A DNA stretch of 64,000 nt from Thiolinea sp041395485 (GTDB lineage: Bacteria > Pseudomonadota > Gammaproteobacteria > Thiotrichales > Thiotrichaceae): contig JAWLAK010000001.1 of assembly GCA_041395485.1 (NCBI GenBank), positions 62,001-126,000 of the forward strand. Direction: 5' to 3'. Made by a program: the position numbers and the translations under genes. The notes under the pieces are model-generated. The model had not been told where the DNA came from and ran no database searches. It saw only the letters and a list, made by a program, of their open reading frames with translations. This document shows, piece by piece, positions 35,862 to 45,122 of this stretch (positions are counted from its first letter, which is position 1; every line of letters begins with the position of its first letter).

Positions 35862-36835
35862 GAGGCAATGCCGTATAAAGCCAGTGCGTGCAGGCAGCGG
35901 GTTTTATGGGCCTCACCGTGCGCCGGTTCGATAACTGTGCCGGGCAGGCGCAGGCCATAGGTCTGACGCTGTTCATGCAGTTCCAGCACTTTGCTGCACA
36001 GGTGTGACAGACGTGCCTCAATACCGGGAAAGCCCAGTGCATCCCAGTCCAGCCAGCAGTCCTCAGTCTGGTGATCCACAAATTCCTTGGTATACAGTTC
36101 ACCGGTCTGCGCGTATTTCCCCCAGTGAACATGGCGCAGGGTATCGCCGCGCCGGTAGTCACGGATACCGCCGAAGTCATTGCTGCCGCGGGGTGTTTCC
36201 ATACCGGATTCGTTTTCAGCACCCGTGCTGACGGTAGCGGTTTGTGTGGGATTGGCTTTGGGGGCGGGATAGATCACCGCCTGTATATCAGGGGTGAAAT
36301 AAGACCATACAGTGGCCAGACCGGTGGGGTAGGTGCTGCTGATTTGCAGGCGGGGCAGCTGAAAAAGACCGCGCTGTTGCACCGGATGGGTGAGCTTGAT
36401 GCGTGTGGTCTGGTTATCAATCAGGTCAGTGCGCACATTATCCTGCCCCGGCCAGCCGATATTCAGGGCGTATTTGCGTTGTTGCTCCCGGCGGGAAAGC
36501 TCCAGCTCCAGGGTGATGTGGTCACCGGCAAAGCAGGGTTCAGCACGGATGGCGGTAATCTTCAGCCCGGCCATATTGTAGTAGGTATGCAGAATGTTCA
36601 GCACCAGCAGCGCCATCAGCCAGAAACAGACGATATAAATCAGTGAGTTCTGGAAGTTGGCAGCCAGCATAAACAACAGCAGAATTAAAGCCAGCATGGC
36701 CGCTGCCAGCCGGTTGGGCACAATAAAAATCTGCCGCTGCTGCAGGGTGGCTGTCCTGCTTTTTGGCAGGCGCTGATCCACCCATTTTGTCCATTGCCGG
36801 GTGAGAGTGTCTGATTTGCGGATTGCTTCAGCCAT
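35858..36835 (-). CDS. DUF58 domain membrane protein
   Basis: A 325-aa protein with two adjacent membrane helices near residues 48-85 and the DUF58 core over about 195-250, with FGGIRDYRRGDTLRHVHW; the R-x-Y-x-x-G-D-x-x-R-x-I/V-x-W pattern is diagnostic. DUF58 proteins accompany MoxR ATPases and transglutaminases and are thought to be their membrane partners. It lies two bases after moxR and overlaps the transglutaminase gene by four bases. Confidence 0.9.
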   Translation of the reverse strand: MAEAIRKSDTLTRQWTKWVDQRLPKSRTATLQQRQIFIVPNRLAAAMLALILLLFMLAANFQNSLIYIVCFWLMALLVLNILHTYYNMAGLKITAIRAEPCFAGDHITLELELSRREQQRKYALNIGWPGQDNVRTDLIDNQTTRIKLTHPVQQRGLFQLPRLQISSTYPTGLATVWSYFTPDIQAVIYPAPKANPTQTATVSTGAENESGMETPRGSNDFGGIRDYRRGDTLRHVHWGKYAQTGELYTKEFVDHQTEDCWLDWDALGFPGIEARLSHLCSKVLELHEQRQTYGLRLPGTVIEPAHGEAHKTRCLHALALYGIAS

Positions 36836-36837
36836 GA

Positions 36838-37794
36838 TTACCCAACGCTGCTATGCTCTGCGCCGTTTCCTGTACCGACTACATCCACTTCGCTGAGTAT
36901 ACGTCGGGCCAGCTGCTCGCCCTGTAATTCCTGGCGTCCGACCAGACGGTGTCCGGCCACGGCAATAAATACCGCCTGTACATCTTCCGGCAATACATGG
37001 CTGCGGGCCTGTAATAAAGCCCAGCTTTGCGCGCTGCGTACCAGTGCCTGTGCGCCACGCGGAGACAGGCCGGTCTGGCACTGATCTGACTGACGGGTAC
37101 GGGCGATCAGGCGCTGCACATAATCCAGCAGAGTGTCGGTCATTTTTACCTGCGGCACCAGTGACTGCAGTGCTTTCAGGCGGCCTTCGCTGAGAATCTG
37201 TGGCAGGTTGGCGGTCATATTGCGGCCATTCATGCCTTTGAGTAACTGCCGCTCTGCTGCCGGGTCAGGATAGCCCAGTGAAATGCGCAATAAAAACCGG
37301 TCCAGCTGTGACTCCGGTAAGGGGAAGGTGCCGGACTGGCTTTGCGGATTCTGGGTGGCAATGACGAAGAAGGGTGAGGGTAACGGGTGGGCAGTGCCAT
37401 CAACACTGACCTGCTGTTCTTCCATCGCCTCCAGCAGAGCGCTTTGGGCCTTCGGTGAGGCACGGTTCAGCTCATCGGCGAGAAAAACCTGGCTGAATAC
37501 CGGGCCGGGATGGAAGCTGAATTTAGCGGTGTCACGGTTGAAAATGGATACCCCGGTCAGGTCAGCAGGCAGCAGGTCACTGGTAAACTGTACGCGGTTA
37601 TATTGCAGGCCGCAGACTTTGGCCAGGGCGTGCGCGAGGGTGGTTTTGCCCATGCCGGGCAGGTCTTCCAGTAACAGATGACCATTGGCCAGCAGGGCAG
37701 TTAATGCCAGTTTGATCTGATGTTCCTTGCCCAGCAGAACCTTGTTTAAAGCATTCAGGGTAGCATTGATCAGCTGTGGGGTTGCAGCAGTCAT
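36838..37794 (-). CDS. MoxR-family AAA+ ATPase
   Basis: A 318-aa chaperone-like ATPase. The Walker A motif is in LLEDLPGMGKTTLAHALAK (about 36-54), Walker B in VFLADELNRASPKAQSALLEAM, and sensor 1 in FVIATQNP. MoxR proteins assemble or activate membrane or metal-dependent complexes; the partners here are the DUF58 and transglutaminase proteins that follow. It heads the operon, and the 505-base region upstream contains its promoter. Confidence 0.93.
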   Translation of the reverse strand: MTAATPQLINATLNALNKVLLGKEHQIKLALTALLANGHLLLEDLPGMGKTTLAHALAKVCGLQYNRVQFTSDLLPADLTGVSIFNRDTAKFSFHPGPVFSQVFLADELNRASPKAQSALLEAMEEQQVSVDGTAHPLPSPFFVIATQNPQSQSGTFPLPESQLDRFLLRISLGYPDPAAERQLLKGMNGRNMTANLPQILSEGRLKALQSLVPQVKMTDTLLDYVQRLIARTRQSDQCQTGLSPRGAQALVRSAQSWALLQARSHVLPEDVQAVFIAVAGHRLVGRQELQGEQLARRILSEVDVVGTGNGAEHSSVG

Positions 37795-38299
37795 GACATT
37801 CTCTTTTTATTGGTTATTTTATGTAATATCAGTACATTCTATGGTGATCCGGGCAGTTTTGCCATAGTGGTTTGATAACCGGAGAGTCTGTTGATCCGGA
37901 CTTGTTGGTCCGGGCTGCTGCTCGGGCCTGTTAAGTAATGGCTAAGGTGTTAATTATTATATTTAATGTATTATAAAAATAATTAGCTCTATTAATGATA
38001 TGTAATCCGTCCTGTGGGTGGGCGTTCTGTCTGTAACTGTGGCTATTTGTGTACGGGGTCATATTGAAGCCATTTATCTTTGTAATGAATTCAGGGGTGG
38101 TTGAACGCAGTTCGTCGGGTTTAAGGTTATTATTTCGACAAATGGTTTATAGTAATTCCCCGTTATCGAAAAAAATTAAGCGAGTGAGGTGTGAGGACTA
38201 ATCTGATAACTTCAAAAGGGCGGGAGTGATTACAGTTAACAGAGCCTGTCACTCCAAATAAAAAAATAATACCGAAATAACAAAAGAGAGTAACAACTA
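37795..38299. other. Gene-free divergent region upstream of the surface-protein genes
   Basis: This 505-base stretch separates moxR (minus) from the GEVED/DUF11 gene (plus). I see no credible gene in it. It has an AT-rich core at about 37941-38002 and a short hairpin (37896-37901 with 37908-37913). The length suggests complex control of the surface-protein genes, but I could not fix a promoter by eye. Confidence 0.6.
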
Positions 38300-39844
38300 A
38301 TGAGAAAAATGACGAATCCGAATGCGTTGCTGATGACTTTCTGCGCAGTGGGTGTGCTGGCAGCGGGCAACCCGGCCTGGGCTGACTCAACAATTACCAA
38401 CTGTGCTCAGGTAACCGGTACAACTGAAGGCGATGCCGACTCCATTCCTAACAATAAAGCCAGTTTTCAGGCCATTCTTGACGCAGTTACTGCCAAAACG
38501 AATGAAGATGATGAGGCCTGTGCTCCGATTAATGTAGTATCAATTTTCGACTACGGTGATGCACCCGACTCTTATGGTACTACAACGTCTACTGCCAACC
38601 CCGGTGGTCCTGCTGTGCATGAAATCATTCCGGGTCTGATGCTGGGTTCAGTGATTGATGAAGAGGCTGATGGTACGCCGAATGCTGATGCGAATGGTGA
38701 TGACGCAACCGGAGCGGACGAAGAAGGTTACGATGTTCCTTCATTGACAGCAGGTGCTGCTGTCACATTGTCTGTTACTGCCAAAAATACCACTGATGCT
38801 GCTGCTAATCTGGTTTGCTGGATCGATTATAACGGTGATGGTGAGTTTGCAACTGACGGTTCCGAGTCCGGCTCTACTACGGTGCCTGCAGGTACTGCGA
38901 CCAGTACCGCGTTCAATGTGGTCATGCCTCAGGTTCCGGCAACTGTTATGGACGATACGAGCGGTACCAGCTATGCACGTTGTCGTCTGAGTACTGATAC
39001 AACCCTGACTGCAGGACTGCCTGTCGGCGCATTGCCTGACGGTGAGGTTGAAGATAAGAAAGTGACCTTCGTTGCTGCACCTGTATTTGACCTGGCGTTG
39101 ACCAAGAAACTGACTGATCCGACGGCAACTGTTCAGGCCGGTGATAATGTCAGTTTCGATATTACCGTAACCAACCAGGGTACTATGGATGCTACCGGTA
39201 TCAAGATTGTTGATTATATCCCGACCGGCTTTACGCTGGCGGATGCCAACTGGACTGATAATGGCGATGGTACCGCAACACTGAATACTCCGTTGAACCC
39301 TGTTGGAGCTCCTCTGGCTTCAGGTGCTACTGCGACGGTAACGATTACTCTGAAGGCAAATGATGACATCACTGCAGGTAATAAGAGCAACTATGCTGAA
39401 ATCTATGAAGCTGCTGATGATCAGGGTAACGTAACGCCTGATGCTGACTCTACTCCGGATACGACTAACGGCAACGATGGAACGGTCAGTGATGATGTCA
39501 TCGATAACACCGGCGGCGATCAGGATGACCATGACGTAGCTGTGGTAACCATCGCACCTACTGTGGACGTTGAACTGGGTAAAGCTGTTATGCAGGCTGA
39601 TGGAGTGACAGCGGCAACCACTGTACGTCGCGGTGATACGCTGATCTATGTACTGACTGCAGAGAATAAAGGTCCTGATGATGCAACCAATGTTGTGGTT
39701 ACTGATCAGCTGCCAGCCGGTCTGACCTATGTGTCTGACGATACTGGCGGTACTGCATATGACAGTATCAACGGTACCTGGACTGTTGGTGATTTGGTTA
39801 ACGGTGGCAGCAAATCGCTGAAGATTACTGTAACTGTAGACTAA
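38300..39844 (+). CDS. Secreted GEVED / DUF11 repeat protein
   Basis: A 514-aa exported protein; the signal is cleaved near AWA28. A module of about 60 residues (TNCAQVTG...EDDEAC) follows, then YGDAPDSYGT, a GEVED domain (about 155-255, ending GEVEDKKVTF) and two DUF11 domains (from about 263 and 423). DUF11 repeats are beta-sandwich stalks of bacterial surface proteins. There is no sorting tail or C-terminal membrane helix, so it may be released or held by another protein. The next gene shares its N-terminal module and GEVED region, marking a duplicated pair. Confidence 0.8.
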   Translation: MRKMTNPNALLMTFCAVGVLAAGNPAWADSTITNCAQVTGTTEGDADSIPNNKASFQAILDAVTAKTNEDDEACAPINVVSIFDYGDAPDSYGTTTSTANPGGPAVHEIIPGLMLGSVIDEEADGTPNADANGDDATGADEEGYDVPSLTAGAAVTLSVTAKNTTDAAANLVCWIDYNGDGEFATDGSESGSTTVPAGTATSTAFNVVMPQVPATVMDDTSGTSYARCRLSTDTTLTAGLPVGALPDGEVEDKKVTFVAAPVFDLALTKKLTDPTATVQAGDNVSFDITVTNQGTMDATGIKIVDYIPTGFTLADANWTDNGDGTATLNTPLNPVGAPLASGATATVTITLKANDDITAGNKSNYAEIYEAADDQGNVTPDADSTPDTTNGNDGTVSDDVIDNTGGDQDDHDVAVVTIAPTVDVELGKAVMQADGVTAATTVRRGDTLIYVLTAENKGPDDATNVVVTDQLPAGLTYVSDDTGGTAYDSINGTWTVGDLVNGGSKSLKITVTVD

Positions 39845-39866
39845 GGCGAATAAGTCGTTAAGACTT

Positions 39867-39926
39867 ATCAGCCTGTTTGACTCATGCCGGAACGGGGTTC
39901 CCCGTTCCGGCATTCCGGAAGGCTGA
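39867..39926. repeat. Nested inverted repeat between the two surface-protein genes
   Basis: A perfect 14-bp stem (39884-39897 with 39900-39913) has only two bases between the arms, and an outer 8-bp pair (39867-39874 with 39919-39926) encloses it. It lies 22 bases after the stop of the first gene and 90 before the next ATG. It could be a terminator, a processing site or an attenuator; no T-run follows. Confidence 0.65.
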
Positions 39927-40015
39927 TCAGAGTGACTTTGAACTAAGGTCTTTCGAGTTAGTGTTTCGGGTCAGCAAAAATAATCAGAACAAAAATAATA
40001 AATCGTCAGGGTATA

Positions 40016-43000
40016 ATGATGAAAATAACAACGTTCCCTTTAAATGTGTCAGTTGCCAGTTTGCTGGCTGTTCTGGCGCCGGTTCAGTATGCGAGTGCTT
40101 CTGACCTGGTCACGAACTGTGTTCAGGTTACCGGCTCAAGCGGTATTGATAGTGACTCTACCCCAAATAATAAAACAGGTTTTCAGGCAATCTATGATGC
40201 GGTTAATGCCAATCCTCCTGTGAATGAGGATGATGAAGCCTGTGTGAAGGTGCTGATTCCATACGACTACGGTGATGCGCCGGATAGTCCTGAAGCGGGT
40301 GCAGCAGAGCCCGATTACCCGACTTTACTGAGTAGTGGTGGAGCCAGACATCAGCTGGGGACGGATGTATATCTTGGTCAGTGTGTGGATAGTGATGTGG
40401 GTGATACTGCTCAGGATGCTATCAGCGATGACAACCTGAACAGTACACCGTCATGGGGAACCTGTTCTGAGTCCGGTGATGAGGATGGGGTTATTTTTGA
40501 TACCCTGCGGGTAGGTGAGCAGGATATTAAGGTGACGGTAACTGCCAGTCAGTCCTGTTATCTGAATGCCTGGGTTGACTGGGATGCTGATGGTTCATGG
40601 GAAGGTGCCAATGAAAAGGTTTTTGCGGATAAGTTGTTGGCTGGAGGCACTAATACGTTAACGTTGAGTGTCCCGACTTCGGCGAAAGCCGGTGACACTT
40701 ATACCCGTTTCCGTTGTTCTACTGAGGGTGGTGATGAGATCACCGGTGATGCAGCTGATGGCGAGGTTGAGGACTATAAAGTCAGGATTGAACCGGCCAT
40801 TGTTAAAGTACCGGTTAGTTTAGGTAATTTTATCTGGCTGGATGGTAATAAGGATGGCTTGCAGAGCAGCGGTGAATATGGGTTGGTTGGTGCAACAGTT
40901 AAGCTGTTAAATGCGGACGGAACACCGGCCCGTGATTTGGCGGGTGTATTGACCAAAACACAGACCATCACTGCTACCGGGCAATACAGCTTCACTAATC
41001 TGCCGGAAGGTGATTACATTGTCAGGGTTACCCCGCCAGCAGGTTATATTCCGACCTTCTTTGCCGGTGATGTTGATACTAATGACAGCAATGTTGATAG
41101 TAACTGTGAAGTGACTGCAGATGGTATTCAAACGCCGCCGATTACCCTGACTGCCGGTGGTGAGCCGATTGCTGGTATTGATGGCGATGATAATAACAGC
41201 AATATGACAGCTGACTGTGGTTTCTATAAAGCCACGACACCAAAATATAGCGTGGGTAACCAGATCTGGGTTGATGACGGGGCCGGTACGGCTGCTAATG
41301 CAAACAATGGTCTGCGGGATGCCGGTGAGACGAATGTCAGCGGTGCTGTTCAGGTAGAACTGCGCAATACCGCCGGCGATATCCTGACCACCCTGACTAC
41401 TAACAATGGTTTCTATGTATTCAGTAATCTGGAGGCGGGCGACTATAAAGTTTGTCTGTCTGCCAGTAATTTTGCCAGTGGCGGCGCACTTGAGGGTTAT
41501 GCCGCCAGCACCGGTGGCGATGAAATTGATCCTAATCTGAATGTGGATGGTAACGACAACGGTAGTAATGATACGGCTACCAATGTTTGTTCCGGTGTGG
41601 TGTCGTTGAACGCGGCTGAGGCTGAGCCAGTCAATGAAACGCCAACAGCCAGCGGTACGGCAGGTGATGACGGTTTTGGTACAGCTGATACGCGTTCAAA
41701 CCTGACTGTCGACTTCGGCTTGGTACCTCCACCTGATCCTGTTGTACCCGTATCTGTCGGTAGCTACATTTGGGATGATGTAAATGAGAACGGTGTTCAG
41801 GATGCAGGCGAAAGTGGTTTGGCCGGTGCCCAGGTCACCTTGCTGAATAGCGACGGATCGCCTGTTACTGATCTGGATGGTCAGCAGGTTGTTGCTCAGA
41901 CTACCGATACCTCAGGTGAGTATCTGTTCAGTAATTTGCCGGAAGGTGATTACATTATCAGTGTGGTTCCGCCGGCAGAATATCTGGTAACCATTGGTGG
42001 TGCTGATGTTGATGCTAATACCAGCAATACTGATAATAACTGTAGTGTTATAAACGACGCGATTCAGACCCAGCCATTTACACTGGTGCCCGGAACTGAG
42101 CCTGATACTGCAGCGGACGGAAATGACCGTAACGGCAATATGACCGTGGACTGTGGTTTCTATCAGCCTAAACCGACCGGCCTTAGCCTGGGTGATTATG
42201 TTTGGGTGGATGCAGATGTTGACGGCTTCCAGGATAATGATGAAAACGGCCTGAAAGGTGTCACAGTCAGCCTGACTGACGGTGCGGGTAATACTGTAAA
42301 TGATATTTACGGTAAACCGGTTGCCTCAACAACGACGGATGCCGGTGGTTTATACCGCTTCGATGATCTGCCAGCGGGTGACTATGTTGTTAATATGGCT
42401 GCTCCGTCCGGTTACTACCTGACTCTTGGCGGGCTTGATGTTGACGACGATGAAAATAATCAGGATAGCAACTGTATTATCAGTGAGTCCGGTGTGGTTC
42501 GTACTCATCCGGTTACCTTGTCTGTGGACGGCGAGCCGATTGAGACGGTTGATGGTGACGGAATCAATGGCAATATGACCGCTGACTGTGGTTACTATCG
42601 CACCGTCAGTGTGGGTAACTATATCTGGGAAGATGTTAATGCCAATGGCTTGCAGGATGCAGGTGAGTCCGGTTTGCCGGATATGACTGTGAGCCTGACC
42701 GGTGCGGATGGGATTTCGCCGGTTTATGATGTGAATGGCGATCTGGTTGAGCCAATAGTGACAGATAGCTCCGGTTTCTATGAATTCACTGACCTTGAGC
42801 CGGGTGAATACAGTGTCACGGTTAAACCACCTGAAGAAGGTTATAAACCATCACCGGGCGGTGCTGATCCGGATAATAATGCCTCCGATTCGGACAATAA
42901 CTGTAATGCTGTGGATGGTGTGTTCCAGACGCCGGCATTCAAATTATTATCTCTGACCGGAAAAGAAAATAATCCGACAGTGGACTGTGGCTTCTATCGT

Positions 43001-43519
43001 CCTGTGGGTGTGGGTAGCCGGATCTGGATTGACCTTAATGGTGATGGTAAGCAGGATGCGGGTGAGCCGGGAGTACCAAGAGCAACAGTAACACTGCTGA
43101 ATCCGGATGGTTCGTTTGCTACTGACCTGTCAGGTAATGTGGTTCAGCCTCAGGTGACCGGTTCGAATGGTGAGTACTTCTTCGGTAATCTGCGGGAAGG
43201 TGACTATGTGCTTAAGGTCACACCGCCGGATGGCTACCTGCCAACTATTGATAATGGTGATCCGGATAATAATGACGGTACCGACAGTAACGGCACGCAG
43301 TTCTCTGACGGCAGTGTACTGAGTTCACCGATTACCCTGACCTGGGGTGATGAGCCTGATGATGATGGTGACGGTGACCGGTCAACGAATCTGACAGTGG
43401 GCTTTGGTTTTGTACCGACAGCAGGTCTGCAGATTCCGACAGCCAGCAGCTGGGCACTGGGCTTATTGTCCCTGTTGTTATCTGCTGCGGCTTTCTGGAG
43501 ACGTCGCCGCGATTCGTAA
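40016..43519 (+). CDS. Large surface protein with six SdrD-B-like domains and an IPTL-CTERM sorting tail
   Basis: A 1167-aa exported protein. After the signal (about 1-28) comes the same TNCVQVTG...EDDEAC module as in the preceding protein, then a GEVED domain ending GEVEDYKVRI, then six SdrD-B-type beta domains, each opening with a variant of SVGNYIWEDVNANGLQDAGE. The end is IPTASSWALGLLSLLL followed by a short helix and RRRRDS, the IPTL-CTERM signal: motif, membrane helix, basic cluster. Such tails are thought to be processed by an exosortase-like enzyme, which is not in this window. It was probably made by duplication with the upstream gene. Confidence 0.88.
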   Translation: MMKITTFPLNVSVASLLAVLAPVQYASASDLVTNCVQVTGSSGIDSDSTPNNKTGFQAIYDAVNANPPVNEDDEACVKVLIPYDYGDAPDSPEAGAAEPDYPTLLSSGGARHQLGTDVYLGQCVDSDVGDTAQDAISDDNLNSTPSWGTCSESGDEDGVIFDTLRVGEQDIKVTVTASQSCYLNAWVDWDADGSWEGANEKVFADKLLAGGTNTLTLSVPTSAKAGDTYTRFRCSTEGGDEITGDAADGEVEDYKVRIEPAIVKVPVSLGNFIWLDGNKDGLQSSGEYGLVGATVKLLNADGTPARDLAGVLTKTQTITATGQYSFTNLPEGDYIVRVTPPAGYIPTFFAGDVDTNDSNVDSNCEVTADGIQTPPITLTAGGEPIAGIDGDDNNSNMTADCGFYKATTPKYSVGNQIWVDDGAGTAANANNGLRDAGETNVSGAVQVELRNTAGDILTTLTTNNGFYVFSNLEAGDYKVCLSASNFASGGALEGYAASTGGDEIDPNLNVDGNDNGSNDTATNVCSGVVSLNAAEAEPVNETPTASGTAGDDGFGTADTRSNLTVDFGLVPPPDPVVPVSVGSYIWDDVNENGVQDAGESGLAGAQVTLLNSDGSPVTDLDGQQVVAQTTDTSGEYLFSNLPEGDYIISVVPPAEYLVTIGGADVDANTSNTDNNCSVINDAIQTQPFTLVPGTEPDTAADGNDRNGNMTVDCGFYQPKPTGLSLGDYVWVDADVDGFQDNDENGLKGVTVSLTDGAGNTVNDIYGKPVASTTTDAGGLYRFDDLPAGDYVVNMAAPSGYYLTLGGLDVDDDENNQDSNCIISESGVVRTHPVTLSVDGEPIETVDGDGINGNMTADCGYYRTVSVGNYIWEDVNANGLQDAGESGLPDMTVSLTGADGISPVYDVNGDLVEPIVTDSSGFYEFTDLEPGEYSVTVKPPEEGYKPSPGGADPDNNASDSDNNCNAVDGVFQTPAFKLLSLTGKENNPTVDCGFYRPVGVGSRIWIDLNGDGKQDAGEPGVPRATVTLLNPDGSFATDLSGNVVQPQVTGSNGEYFFGNLREGDYVLKVTPPDGYLPTIDNGDPDNNDGTDSNGTQFSDGSVLSSPITLTWGDEPDDDGDGDRSTNLTVGFGFVPTAGLQIPTASSWALGLLSLLLSAAAFWRRRRDS
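40815..43410 (+). repeat. Six tandem SdrD-B-like domain repeats (coding)
   Basis: Repeat starts, recognised from the G-N/S-x-I/V-W-x-D coding motif, lie near 40815, 41248, 41753, 42184, 42608 and 43002, so units are about 400-500 bases long. They have diverged too far for easy slippage; the second unit is the longest and carries an insertion with AGTAANANNG. Confidence 0.75.
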
Positions 43520-43543
43520 GTTTTTGTGAGAGTGGTTCGGGAA

Positions 43544-43573
43544 AAGGCCGGTCATTGTTTGATGACCGGCCTT
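43544..43573. terminator. Bidirectional rho-independent terminator
   Basis: A perfect 12-bp GC-rich stem (43544-43555 with 43562-43573) with a 6-base loop lies between the converging surface-protein and cytochrome c genes. The plus strand continues attcttt and the minus strand ttccc, so it probably serves both. Confidence 0.75.
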
Positions 43574-43665
43574 ATTCTTTCTGAGGTCAGCTATCAGTTG
43601 ATTGCCAGTTAACCTCTGTCTGAAAATGAGACGATTTATCGAGCTGATTTATCTACAGGCTTTTT

Positions 43666-44010
43666 TTACTCACTTTTTTCTTCTGCAGGAGCGCAGCTGA
43701 CTTCAGCAAGATAGTTGGCTACGGCTTCCATTTCTTCATCGCTGAGCATGGCAGCCATCGGAGTCATAACAGCAGCTTGGTTGCCTGTAATTTCACCGGC
43801 TTTGTAACCTTTCAGTTTGTCTATCATATATTTTGCGGATTGCCCGCCCAGTTTCGGGTAGTTGTCGGCAATAGGCTTATTTCCGCCTTCACCGTGACAA
43901 CTGGCACAGGTCTTGTCTATATACAGTTTTGCACCATCAAGTTCAGCGGCCATTGTGGTGCCTGCAGTGAGCAGCAGTGTGAAAGGTAAAGCATATTTAA
44001 TCGTCTTCAT
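43666..44010 (-). CDS. Class I cytochrome c (c553/c5-like)
   Basis: A 114-aa periplasmic monohaem cytochrome. The signal ends at TMA21. Haem attachment is C35-A-S-C38-H39, and the likely sixth ligand is a methionine in VMTPMAAML. The size and NKPIADNYPKLGGQSAKYM motif fit the small electron carriers that feed oxidases or accept electrons from sulfur or other donors; the partner is unknown. It is transcribed toward the surface-protein genes and has its own unit. Confidence 0.9.
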   Translation of the reverse strand: MKTIKYALPFTLLLTAGTTMAAELDGAKLYIDKTCASCHGEGGNKPIADNYPKLGGQSAKYMIDKLKGYKAGEITGNQAAVMTPMAAMLSDEEMEAVANYLAEVSCAPAEEKSE

Positions 44011-44134
44011 TCAACGATTCCTCCGTAAAAAGCGAACAATAAGCACAATCCACAAGTTGCACCCATATGCACCCGTACAGCTCTGTCATCGGGGGCATCT
44101 TGCCCTGTGCCTCAGTCAGTATAGAACAGAACAC

Positions 44135-45007
44135 TCAGTCCGAAAAGTTGTTGATAGTTTTGAGCATTGCCCGCGCGGCGTTGGACAGGATACGTTTTCT
44201 GTGAATCACCGTGCCCAGTGTTCTTTCCAGGGCCAGATCAGTCGGAATGGTCACAATGCTGTTATCCAGCATGGTGTGGGGCAGCAGTGACCAGCCAAAG
44301 CCTGAACTGACCAGCATTTTCAGGGTTTCAATGTAGTTGGTGCTCATTTGTACATTCAGCCCGACATTATAGGGGGTGAGGCGTTGCTGAAGAATGCGGT
44401 AAGTGTAAGTGTCCTTGCTGGGTAGCACGCAAGGGTAGCTGGCCAGCTCAGCCAGTGGCACAGTATCGCGTTTTTTATGCAGGGGATGGCCGGGAGCAGT
44501 CACAATATGTAACTGATCAGTCCAGATAGTACGGGTCTGCAATTGCTCCGGTATGGTTGTCGGCAGGGTAACCAGGGCGATTTCCAGCTCACCCTTTTCA
44601 ATGGCATGACAGGCTTGTTCGGAATCCTCGAAATGTATATCCAGCTGAACGTCAGGATAGTGAGCGTTGAAATGTTTCAGTACCGGCGGCAGGCGGCGCA
44701 GCCCGATATGGTGACTGGTACCCATGGTCAGTTTACCGCTGATACTACCCGACAGGTCAGAGGAGAAACGGCGGATCGCTTCCATTTCACTGCGCAGTGC
44801 CTGAAACCTTGGCAGCAGGTTATATCCGGCTTCAGTCAGGGTGACGCTGCGGTTGATACGGTTAAACAGCTTGACGTTCAGTTCATTTTCCAGAGCGGTG
44901 ATGCGTTTGCTGATCGCTGGTTGGGTCACAAACAGATTTTCAGCTGCCTGAGAAAATGACTGGTATTTAGCCACCTCCAGAAAGGCGTTGATTGTATTCA
45001 TGTCCAT
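44135..45007 (-). CDS. LysR-family regulator divergent from leuC
   Basis: A 290-aa LTTR. The DNA-binding helix-turn-helix is at the N-terminus (FSQAAENLFVTQPAISKRITALE), and the effector domain covers about 90-285. Its layout of gene, gap and leuC suggests control of the leucine operon, possibly by isopropylmalate as in other LysR-regulated leu genes, though a CysB-like role is not excluded. A T-N11-A palindrome lies in the gap between them. Confidence 0.88.
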   Translation of the reverse strand: MDMNTINAFLEVAKYQSFSQAAENLFVTQPAISKRITALENELNVKLFNRINRSVTLTEAGYNLLPRFQALRSEMEAIRRFSSDLSGSISGKLTMGTSHHIGLRRLPPVLKHFNAHYPDVQLDIHFEDSEQACHAIEKGELEIALVTLPTTIPEQLQTRTIWTDQLHIVTAPGHPLHKKRDTVPLAELASYPCVLPSKDTYTYRILQQRLTPYNVGLNVQMSTNYIETLKMLVSSGFGWSLLPHTMLDNSIVTIPTDLALERTLGTVIHRKRILSNAARAMLKTINNFSD

Positions 45008-45015
45008 TTTTATAT

Positions 45016-45036
45016 TCTAATCGGGAATGTATTAGA
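45016..45036. promoter_or_regulatory. Candidate LysR operator upstream of leuC
   Basis: The palindrome TCTAAT-N9-ATTAGA (45016-45021 and 45031-45036) contains the T-N11-A core typical of LysR sites. It starts nine bases before the LysR start codon and about 90 bases before leuC, where an autorepressor and activator would bind. Confidence 0.45.
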
Positions 45037-45122
45037 TGAAAATTATGAATTTAATTTATTTTTAGTGGAGTGATATGGTTGCTTAATCCTATTTCATAAT
45101 GTTTCACAACGAGGTAACCCGG

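Noticed and set aside
38163..38393. 76-codon minus-strand open frame near the surface-protein start
   Set aside because: It overlaps the signal-peptide region of the GEVED/DUF11 gene and has no ribosome site or family resemblance.
40815..43410. Possible CRISPR or satellite repeats
   Set aside because: The periodicity is about 400-500 bases, in frame, and encodes SdrD-B-like domains.
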